This document shows, piece after piece, positions 8,113 through 14,329 of a stretch of DNA of 23,195 nucleotides (position 1 is its first letter; the number at the start of each line of letters is the position of its first letter). Location of the stretch: contig NZ_KI272866.1 in the NCBI RefSeq assembly GCF_000469505.1, forward strand, positions 73,373 through 96,567. Direction: 5' to 3'. The DNA is from Leptotrichia sp. oral taxon 215 str. W9775. Its GTDB lineage: Bacteria; Fusobacteriota; Fusobacteriia; Fusobacteriales; Leptotrichiaceae. The position numbers and the translations under genes were made by a program. Below the pieces are notes generated by a model that was given only the letters and a program-made list of their open reading frames with translations, was not told where the DNA came from and ran no database searches.

Positions 8113-8141
8113 ATGTCTCCTTTCCTTATAATTTATTTTAT

Positions 8142-8170
8142 ATTATATAATAAATTGCCACAAATTTGAA
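8142..8170 (-). promoter_or_regulatory. Probable argS promoter
   Basis: On the minus strand TTCAAA (8170-8165), a 17-bp spacer and a perfect TATAAT (8147-8142). Transcription would start near 8135, giving a leader of about 90 nt that includes the mini-ORF. Confidence 0.5.
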
Positions 8171-8292
8171 GACTTTAATTGCTTTTATTTGTATTTTTTG
8201 TTGGAATTTTGGCTGAAATTTATTAAAATAGATTGTAAAACGTTATTTTAAAGATATTTGAAAAACATCTTAGAGGAAAAAGGAAGTATTCT

Positions 8293-8369
8293 ATTTAAAG
8301 GAACAAAAAAATAAATAGATTTTAAATATACCCTAGTATTTTCAGTATATTCTTCAAATTTAAAGGAAC
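8293..8369. repeat. Direct repeat pair upstream of the WYL regulator
   Basis: The 12-mer ATTTAAAGGAAC occurs at 8293-8304 and 8358-8369, 65 bp apart, in both cases followed by an A-rich stretch. Both copies lie upstream of the WYL-gene promoter. They could be operator sites for the WYL protein, but in such AT-rich DNA chance is a real alternative. Confidence 0.3.
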
Positions 8370-8392
8370 GAAAACAAAAATAAAATATTTCC

Positions 8393-8421
8393 TTGAATAA
8401 TACTTTGGAATTGTATATTAT
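8393..8421 (+). promoter_or_regulatory. Promoter of the WYL/nuclease-like/AAA cluster
   Basis: TTGAAT (8393-8398), a 17-bp spacer and TATTAT (8416-8421), 31 bp before the ATG. A good ribosome site, AGGAGAAG, precedes the start. Confidence 0.55.
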
Positions 8422-8452
8422 ATGATTATAAAAAGCAATATAGGAGAAGAAT

Positions 8453-9301
8453 ATGAAGAAAGTAAGAGTTACAGTTTCAGATTTTATGAATGAAATTATT
8501 ACAGGAGATTCAGAGTATTTTAAACTACCAGTTGGAAGAATAGGGAACATAATTTTTAAATATTACATGGACAAAGATTTAAACAAAGTAGAACTAAGAA
8601 ATTTTTCAGGTGAAGTTATACAATTTAATCTGAATAAAAAAAATGAAGAAATTTTTATGGACACACTTATAAGAAATAAAGTAGAAATAGAATCAGAATA
8701 TTGGAGAAATATATTTTTTACCTATATTAATAATTTGAGGTATAAACGTGAAGAAATATTGTTTGAAAATAAATTTAAAGATATAAGGGAAGCAATAAAA
8801 ATAGAGAAAAAAATAAAAATAAAATATCATAAATATATTAGGCTTGTGAATCCATATTTCATAAAAGTTTCAGATAATGAAACTAGGTCGTATCTGTTCT
8901 GTTACTGTGAAAAAAACAATGATTATAGAAATTATAGAATTTCTGAAATAGAGGAGATATGGCTTACAAATGAAAAAAATGAAATAAGGGATAAAAAATA
9001 CATTGATAATGTTCGTAAAAATTTTGATCCCTTTTTATCATATAAAAATAGAGTTAAAGTCAAATTTACGGAAAAAGGAATTGAATTATATGAAAAAGTT
9101 CTTGCGAATAGACCAAGATTAATTGAAAAAAAGGATGGAATTTATACTTTTGAATGTGACAATAAACTTGCAATGATATATTTTGCACAGTTTTATTCAG
9201 AAGTTAAAATTTTAGAACCTGAAGAATTGAAAACAATATTGAAAAAAGAACTTAAAAAGACAATAGAAATATACGAAGATAAGGAGAAAGAAAATGTTTA
9301 A
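8453..9301 (+). CDS. WYL-domain transcriptional regulator with atypical N terminus
   Basis: A 282-aa protein. Residues 1-40 begin with a short strand KKVRVTVSD, then YFKLPVGRIGNIIFKYYMDK, which reads like a ribbon-helix-helix DNA-binding unit rather than the usual winged helix of WYL proteins; this is inference. The middle (about 110-185) looks like a WYL domain: a KIKYHKYIRLVNPYFIKVSD strand pair with the NPY motif, then RSYLFCYCEKNNDYRNYRIS leading to ISEIEEIW. The C-terminal part (about 198-275) fits a WCX extension (KVKFTEKGIELYEKVLANRP). WYL domains bind ligands, often nucleic acid or nucleotides, and frequently regulate phage-defence loci. It is the first gene of the cluster, preceded by a promoter and direct repeats, and its last 8 bp overlap the next gene. 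It probably controls this operon. Confidence 0.8.
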   Translation: MKKVRVTVSDFMNEIITGDSEYFKLPVGRIGNIIFKYYMDKDLNKVELRNFSGEVIQFNLNKKNEEIFMDTLIRNKVEIESEYWRNIFFTYINNLRYKREEILFENKFKDIREAIKIEKKIKIKYHKYIRLVNPYFIKVSDNETRSYLFCYCEKNNDYRNYRISEIEEIWLTNEKNEIRDKKYIDNVRKNFDPFLSYKNRVKVKFTEKGIELYEKVLANRPRLIEKKDGIYTFECDNKLAMIYFAQFYSEVKILEPEELKTILKKELKKTIEIYEDKEKENV

Positions 9302-11000
9302 GCTTAGAGGAAGTAGAAGAAGAAAGACAGAGGAAGTTATTCGGAAATTCTTAAAAAGTTATGCTGAAAATGAAAAAAGTAAAAATAAAAAAGACTTAAG
9401 GGAGTGGCTTATCAGTGAACTGAAAAATGAACTACCCAATAAAAAAAATGAAGAAATAGAAAAAATGGCAGGGGAGCTTATATCAGGAATTAAAATTTAT
9501 TTCGATAAGAAAAAGGAAATAGAGAAATATCAAAGTCTTGGTATAAGTAACAGTGACTATGTCGGAGATAAGATACTTGAAAAAGTTGCAAATGAAATAA
9601 AGGAAGCAGAAACTGTAGATAAAGAAGAAATTATTGAAAGTATGAAAGAAGCAGGCAATGTACTGGCTAGTTATAATGAAGCTATGATATATGAGGCTGC
9701 TTCGATAGATGAACCACAGCTTGTGGTAGATGCTTTAAGCGCAAATAGTGTAAATAATTATATTGACAATGTGAATGAAACGATAGGTAAGTCTAATGAT
9801 GAAATACTGAAATCATTGACAACTAAAACAGGTGAAATAAGTCAGAATCCAAACCTTGATGGTTTCATATTTGAGGAAAGGCATGCAGGAACATTTAATA
9901 TAGATGCTTCAGTAAAGAAGCAGAATTACCATGCTGAAGCATTAAAACCTGAAGTTGGAGAAACTTATGGTAAAAATTCTGTTGATATGAGAATTGAGGA
10001 TTCAAACAGAATTGTTAAAAAATATCAGGCGAAGGCGTATAAAAATGCAAATGAAACTGCAAAATCCTTTTATGATAGACAGGAGGGGTATAAATACAAG
10101 TTTCAATCAAAATTAGTTCCCTCTGACCAGGTAGGCGATATTGAAAATTCTGTGGATAAAATAGAATATGGAGAAGTAAAAAGTAAGTCTATAAGCAAAA
10201 CTGAACTTAAGGAAATGCAGGAAAAATATCAGGAAGGTAATAAGGAAGCGGTAAAATTCAGTTTTGAAAAAGATGTGGATACTATTGCAATAACTAAGCA
10301 AATAGGAAGACAGGTAGTGGTAAATGGGATTATGGGAATAGCAATTGGAATGGGAAAAAACATAGGAGTTAAACTAATTTCAAATGAAGAAATAGAAATT
10401 AATGAAATAGTTGAAGAAGGATTAAAATCAGGTTTTTCGATGGGGCTTTCAGCTGCTGTTGCAGGTGGAATGAGAGTTGCTGTTGAAAAGAAATTTATAC
10501 CTACAGTTCTTTCAAAATTTTTAGTGAATAACAATGTAATTGGTGCAATAGCGGCATCTTCAATGGATATAATAAAGATAGTTTTTAAATTAGGTTTAGG
10601 AGAAATAAGTTTAGGAAAGGCATCAAATGATATAATATCAGTATTAGGAACTGTATACGGTGCAATAGTTGCTTCAGACGAAGGTGCTAAAGTAGTAGGA
10701 ATAATTCTGAATATGATAGGTATAGGTAATATAGGGATTATAATGGATATTATAATTAGTGTAATATGTGGAGTTGTTGGCTCAAAAGTTGGAGGTGCAA
10801 TAGCTAGGGGTTTAGGAAATATAACAGAAAAAGTAGTAAATGGAACAAAGGAAGTAGTAAAGAATGGAGCAAATGTAGTAAAAGATGTAGCAAAGGGAGC
10901 TTGGGAAGGAGTAAGAAGTTTTGGAGATACATTTGTGGAAGGTGTTAAATCGTTAACAAGTTCTGCTTGGGAAGGAATAAAAACTTTTGTAAGTGAATAG
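9294..11000 (+). CDS. Unrecognised effector-like protein: possible QxK nuclease domain plus glycine-rich membrane region
   Basis: This 568-aa protein starts within the WYL gene (overlap ATGTTTAA) behind AAGGAG. I cannot name its family. Residues 1-180 are charged and helical. Residues 185-310 look like a compact domain: NPNLDGFIFEERHAGTFN (E194, E195, H197), then GKNSVDMRIED (D231) and, 13 residues on, YQAK (Q245, K247). The spacing E-helix, D, Q-x-K is the kind seen in PD-(D/E)xK enzymes whose lysine motif is QxK, as in Mrr-like endonucleases; this is inference from pattern only. Residues 341-365 and 403-510 are hydrophobic and rich in glycine and alanine with GxxxG spacing, suggesting membrane insertion or glycine-zipper packing. 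The last 58 residues are amphipathic, with AWEGVRSF and AWEGIKTF repeated 24 residues apart. No signal peptide is present. Alternatives include a pore-forming toxin or a phage-derived protein. Confidence 0.6.
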   Translation: MFKLRGSRRRKTEEVIRKFLKSYAENEKSKNKKDLREWLISELKNELPNKKNEEIEKMAGELISGIKIYFDKKKEIEKYQSLGISNSDYVGDKILEKVANEIKEAETVDKEEIIESMKEAGNVLASYNEAMIYEAASIDEPQLVVDALSANSVNNYIDNVNETIGKSNDEILKSLTTKTGEISQNPNLDGFIFEERHAGTFNIDASVKKQNYHAEALKPEVGETYGKNSVDMRIEDSNRIVKKYQAKAYKNANETAKSFYDRQEGYKYKFQSKLVPSDQVGDIENSVDKIEYGEVKSKSISKTELKEMQEKYQEGNKEAVKFSFEKDVDTIAITKQIGRQVVVNGIMGIAIGMGKNIGVKLISNEEIEINEIVEEGLKSGFSMGLSAAVAGGMRVAVEKKFIPTVLSKFLVNNNVIGAIAASSMDIIKIVFKLGLGEISLGKASNDIISVLGTVYGAIVASDEGAKVVGIILNMIGIGNIGIIMDIIISVICGVVGSKVGGAIARGLGNITEKVVNGTKEVVKNGANVVKDVAKGAWEGVRSFGDTFVEGVKSLTSSAWEGIKTFVSE

Positions 11001-11098
11001 CAAGTTTATTTCGGTTATAAAATTAAAAAATAAATTCGATAAAATAAATGTATTTTAAGTTATTAAGAGTAGATACAGATAGTTAAGGAGGAAGAAAA

Positions 11099-13465
11099 AT
11101 GGAAATAAATTTATCAAAATATTTAAGAGCAAGAAGACCTATAATATGTATAAATAGTAGTGATTATAAGGAAATAGATACTATTGTCAAAGAAGCAACG
11201 AAAGAATATAAGGATAAAGCTATATATGAATATAGAGCTTTTGGAGCTGTGAATTTTGAAAATAAGGTTAGATGTGAAGAAATAGAAAATTTGTATCATT
11301 TTTTAAATATTTTATTTTCAAAAGGCATAAAAACTGATGTGTTTTTACTGATAAAAAACGCGGAAGAGGAGATGATGGATGCAAGGAATATAGCTTTTAT
11401 AAAGAAGATTGCTGAAACAAGATACTCAAATCCAGACTATAATTTTACGATAATAGTAGTAAGTGAAAATGAAACAGTACCTAAAGAACTTGAAAAATTT
11501 ACTTCTATACTTGATATTCCAAATATGACAAAGGAAGAAATAGAAGAATACATACTAAAATTTTCTGAAATCAACAATGTAAAACTGGATAAGGAAGATC
11601 TAGGAGAAGTGGCTATTTCGCTAAAAGGGCTGACAAAATTGGAAATAGACCATGTGCTTAATATGATAATAGAATCAAAGAAAAATATTTCTATTTCAGG
11701 AAGAGAAATAATTATAAAAGAAAAAGGTCAGATAATAAAAAAATCTTCAATACTGGAAATAATAGATTTTAAGGAAAGAATAGAAGATATTGGTGGACTG
11801 GAAGGACTAAAAGAATGGTTACGTTCAAAAGCACAAATATTTAGAAGATTAGATGAGGCTAAGAAATTTGGAGTAGACACACCAAAAGGAGTACTCTTAG
11901 TGGGAATGCCTGGTTGTGGGAAAAGTTTGGCAGCTAAGGCAAGTGCAAGACTTTTTAACGTTCCTCTTTTAAGACTTGATATAGGAAGATTATTAGGAAA
12001 ATATGTGGGAGAATCAGAACATAACATGAGAATGGCACTGAAAACAGCAGAGTCAATAAGTCCTTGTATACTATGGATAGACGAGATAGAGAAAGCCTTT
12101 GCAGGAATAGACCAGAGTGGTGGAGCAAGTGATATTACAAAAAGACTGTTTGGACAGTTCCTGACATGGTTGCAGGAAAAGGAAAATACAGTTTTTGTAG
12201 TGGCAACTGCTAATGATATAACAGCTTTTCCCCCTGAATTTCTAAGAAAAGGAAGATTTGATGAAGTTTTTTTCATCGATTTTCCAAATGAAGAAGAAAG
12301 AGAAAGAATATTTGAGATACATCTTGAAAAAAGAGGGAAATTGACAGAAAATATAGATGTAAGCAGACTGGCAGAAGAGACAGAAGGTTACTGTGGAGCA
12401 GATATAGAAGAGATTGTAAAGAATGCAGTAGAAAATATATTTATACTCGAAACACAGGATGAAAAAGAAAAGGAAGTAACAACACAGGATTTAATAGAAG
12501 CTGTTAAAAATATAGATTCTCTAACAAATATTCTGTCTGATAAAATCGAAGTACTAAAGAAAAGTTATAAAAAATTTAAAGTAAAATCAGCTTCTAAAAA
12601 AATATTAAATGGATTAGGTATAAGGAGAATGGTTGTAGTAAAAGGTGGAAAATATACACCTATTTTAGAATCAGGATATTATGAAACAATCAATTCAAAT
12701 AAGAACTACATGAAATTTTCAGGAAAAGAAGTGAAAGTATGTGATTTAGAAGTATGTAAATATCAAACAACACAGGATATGTGGATGGAAGTGATGGAAC
12801 ATAATCCTTCAAAATTCAAAGGTGGGAGAAGACCTGTAGAGTGTGTTTCATGGTGGGATGCTCTGGAATATTGTAATAAAATGAGTGAAAAATATGGATT
12901 GCAACCAGTATATGATTTAAGTCAAAAAAGTGAAGGAATAGTTAATATAAATCAGTTAGATGGAGAATTAAAAAATTCTCATTTTGCAGATTTTGAAAAA
13001 ACAGAAGGTTTTAGGTTACCGACAGTTGTAGAATGGCAATGGTTTGCAAGAGGGGGAGAAGTTGCAATACAGGATGGGACATTTGATATGATGTATGCAG
13101 GAAGCAATAATTTGGATGAAGTTGCCTGGCATAACAGTAATTCAGAAAAACAGACTCATGATGTAGGAACAAAGAAACCAAATCAGCTTGGAATTTATGA
13201 CTGTAGTGGAAATGTATGGGAATGGTGTTATGATAAAATTATTATTCCAACGGGAGCTTGTATAATATCAATAGGTGATACTTTTGAAAATAAACTTAAA
13301 TATATTGAAAACAATGAAAATATTAGTGGTAAAAAAGTTATGGGTGGTTCATGGAAGGGAAATGATATCACGAAAGAAGTAGATTGTAATATGGAATCTA
13401 ATTATTATGGTTTTCCATATGAAAAATATGATAATTACGGCTTCCGTATTGTCAGAACGATTTAA
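11099..13465 (+). CDS. Ycf46-like AAA+ ATPase fused to a C-terminal FGE/SUMF1-like domain
   Basis: A 788-aa protein. Residues 1-225 resemble the degenerate N-terminal half of Ycf46-type ATPases (LRARRPIICINSSDYKEID near the start, TIIVVSENETVPKELEKF later). Residues 230-500 are an active classical AAA module: Walker A GMPGCGKS (K275), pore-loop-like KYVGESEHN, Walker B ILWIDEIEKAF (D328, E329), and the second region of homology ending EFLRKGRFDE with arginines R383 and R386. Residues about 525-788 are a formylglycine-generating-enzyme-like fold: DLEVCKYQTTQDMW, HNPSKFKGGRRPVECVSWWD, GFRLPTVVEWQWFARGG, GIYDCSGNVWEWC, VMGGSWKG and the final YGFRIV. The paired catalytic cysteines that follow GGS in true FGE (CHxxxC-type) are absent, so this domain is probably a ligand- or protein-binding C-type-lectin-like fold. 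It has a strong ribosome site (AAGGAGGAAG), 98 bp after the effector-like gene. Confidence 0.88.
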   Translation: MEINLSKYLRARRPIICINSSDYKEIDTIVKEATKEYKDKAIYEYRAFGAVNFENKVRCEEIENLYHFLNILFSKGIKTDVFLLIKNAEEEMMDARNIAFIKKIAETRYSNPDYNFTIIVVSENETVPKELEKFTSILDIPNMTKEEIEEYILKFSEINNVKLDKEDLGEVAISLKGLTKLEIDHVLNMIIESKKNISISGREIIIKEKGQIIKKSSILEIIDFKERIEDIGGLEGLKEWLRSKAQIFRRLDEAKKFGVDTPKGVLLVGMPGCGKSLAAKASARLFNVPLLRLDIGRLLGKYVGESEHNMRMALKTAESISPCILWIDEIEKAFAGIDQSGGASDITKRLFGQFLTWLQEKENTVFVVATANDITAFPPEFLRKGRFDEVFFIDFPNEEERERIFEIHLEKRGKLTENIDVSRLAEETEGYCGADIEEIVKNAVENIFILETQDEKEKEVTTQDLIEAVKNIDSLTNILSDKIEVLKKSYKKFKVKSASKKILNGLGIRRMVVVKGGKYTPILESGYYETINSNKNYMKFSGKEVKVCDLEVCKYQTTQDMWMEVMEHNPSKFKGGRRPVECVSWWDALEYCNKMSEKYGLQPVYDLSQKSEGIVNINQLDGELKNSHFADFEKTEGFRLPTVVEWQWFARGGEVAIQDGTFDMMYAGSNNLDEVAWHNSNSEKQTHDVGTKKPNQLGIYDCSGNVWEWCYDKIIIPTGACIISIGDTFENKLKYIENNENISGKKVMGGSWKGNDITKEVDCNMESNYYGFPYEKYDNYGFRIVRTI

Positions 13466-13476
13466 TCTTTTGAACA

Positions 13477-13599
13477 ATGAAAATACTTGATAAAATTTAT
13501 GGAAAAGATAGTCTGATTAGGAAATTAATAACTCGCTACAAAAGAAATAGAAAACTTTATCAAATAAGAAACTTAAAAGGAAATCCTCCCCATAACTAA
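13477..13599 (+). CDS. Doubtful 40-aa basic ORF after the AAA-FGE gene
   Basis: An ATG 11 bp past the AAA-FGE stop opens 40 codons rich in Lys, Arg and Tyr (starts MKILDKIYGK, ends KGNPPHN). There is no recognisable ribosome site, and I know no homologous family. Its base composition (for example a CCTCCCC run) differs slightly from the surrounding spacer, so it may be the remnant of a decayed gene rather than an expressed peptide. Confidence 0.2.
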   Translation: MKILDKIYGKDSLIRKLITRYKRNRKLYQIRNLKGNPPHN

Positions 13600-13756
13600 A
13601 AACAGAGTACCTTCTATGCCAGTAAAATGGCAATACAAATATAAAACTACGAAATAAGACTTTAAATTTTATGGAAATTATTATATACTATATTAAGATC
13701 AGAATATAAAATCGTATCTATAAAAAAGATTTATTATAAAAACAATCAAATGTTAA

Positions 13757-13784
13757 TTGTGATTTAATTTATATAGTGTATAAT
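13757..13784 (+). promoter_or_regulatory. Promoter-like sequence in front of the candidate small RNA
   Basis: TTGTGA (13757-13762), a 16-bp spacer and a perfect TATAAT (13779-13784). The predicted start near 13791 falls at the foot of a hairpin, and an intrinsic terminator lies only about 45-65 bp further on. Confidence 0.5.
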
Positions 13785-13787
13785 AAA

Positions 13788-13859
13788 TTCAGATCAAAAA
13801 GATCTGAAACCTCAATTAACCCCCCCTTTTATAAGACCTCTTTTTTAAGAGGTCTTTTA
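13788..13859 (+). ncRNA. Candidate small RNA of about 70 nt
   Basis: Directly after the promoter-like TATAAT comes an 8-bp stem TTCAGATC/GATCTGAA (13788-13795 with 13801-13808) with loop AAAAA. It is followed by an unpaired AACCTCAATTAACCCCCCC stretch and then the terminator hairpin. The ACCTC and C7 segments are complementary to purine-rich ribosome sites, so the molecule could act as an antisense sRNA on Shine-Dalgarno regions; this is inference. Alternatives: it is only the terminator of the AAA-FGE operon, or the leader of the next gene. Confidence 0.35.
13833..13858 (+). terminator. Rho-independent terminator
   Basis: A perfect 10-bp stem AAGACCTCTT (13833-13842) / AAGAGGTCTT (13847-13856) with a TTTT loop and trailing T's. 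It can end both the AAA-FGE operon and the candidate small RNA. Confidence 0.85.
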
Positions 13860-13927
13860 CTTTTTATAAAATCTTAAATATAGATATGTATTTTAAAAAA
13901 TATTAAAATTAGACTAGGAGGATACAA

Positions 13928-14209
13928 ATGTCAAATCATAAAAATCATTATCATAATCATTATGAAGATAAGAAAATGTCAGCAATGGCTAAATTGATAA
14001 TATTTTTGTTTATATTAGCCGCAGGGCTTACCGCACTTTCAAAGTTGTACTTGGAAGATGCAAGTAAAAAAATATCAGGAGAAGTGAAAGAGCTGAAGGC
14101 TGAAAAAGAGACCCTTGCTTCAGAAGTGGGTCAGCTTGAAAAAAGAGATGCAGAAGTTAAAAAAAGCTATAATGATATAATGGAAAAATTAAATCAGAAT
14201 AAAAAATAA
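13928..14209 (+). CDS. Small single-pass membrane protein, His-rich N terminus and coiled coil
   Basis: A 93-aa protein of unrecognised family. The N terminus is histidine-rich (HKNHYHNHYED, residues 4-14), followed by one membrane helix (about 21-42, AKLIIFLFILAAGLTAL), then a charged heptad-patterned coiled coil (about 50-90, with EVKELKAEKETLASEVGQLE). The layout recalls FtsL/FtsB-like division proteins, but no motif proves this. The His cluster might bind metal. A strong AGGAGG lies before the ATG. The next gene, a deacetylase, has the same membrane-helix-plus-coil beginning, so the two proteins may associate in the membrane; this is inference. Confidence 0.75.
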   Translation: MSNHKNHYHNHYEDKKMSAMAKLIIFLFILAAGLTALSKLYLEDASKKISGEVKELKAEKETLASEVGQLEKRDAEVKKSYNDIMEKLNQNKK

Positions 14210-14329
14210 AAGTTAGAAACAAGAACTAATAATAGAAATCTTTTAAGCATCGTCTGAAAATTTTAGACACGCTTATTGGATATAAAAAAGAAATAATACT
14301 GAAAATAATTATAGAGAGGAACAAAAATA

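Larger units (their letters stand above)
8048..8452. other. Divergent intergenic region between argS and the WYL-regulator cluster
   Basis: This 405-bp, very AT-rich gap carries the argS leader with a mini-ORF, promoters for both directions and a pair of direct repeats, all listed separately. Between about 8171 and 8392 I see no convincing gene. An open frame on the minus strand from 8550 runs through here but overlaps the WYL gene and has no ribosome site or recognisable protein features. No T-box-like or riboswitch-like structure was recognised in the argS leader. Confidence 0.6.
13466..13927. other. Intergenic region after the AAA-FGE gene
   Basis: This 462-bp gap holds a doubtful 40-codon ORF, a small hairpin TGCCA/TGGCA (13617-13621 with 13628-13632), and the compact promoter-hairpin-terminator unit described separately. 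Between about 13640 and 13750 I see only AT-rich DNA. No reverse transcriptase, template repeat, tRNA or transposase is visible. Confidence 0.6.

Noticed and set aside
8248..8550. A 100-codon minus-strand frame across the argS-WYL spacer
   Set aside because: It overlaps the start and promoter of the WYL gene, is Phe/Ile-rich like shadow frames, and has no ribosome site.
11728..12276. A 182-codon open frame on the minus strand inside the AAA gene
   Set aside because: It lies opposite clear Walker A, Walker B and second-region-of-homology motifs, has no ribosome site, and is a by-product of AT-rich codon use.
12500..13465. Active formylglycine-generating enzyme for sulfatase maturation
   Set aside because: The catalytic cysteine pair after GGS is missing and no sulfatase gene is nearby.
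13466..13760. A diversity-generating retroelement (template repeat plus reverse transcriptase) after the FGE domain
   Set aside because: I found no second copy of the gene's 3' end and no reverse-transcriptase motif in the window; only the target-like fold is present.
14246..14274. Hairpin between the small coiled-coil protein gene and the deacetylase gene as a terminator
   Set aside because: The stem is interrupted by bulges and is not followed by a T-run.
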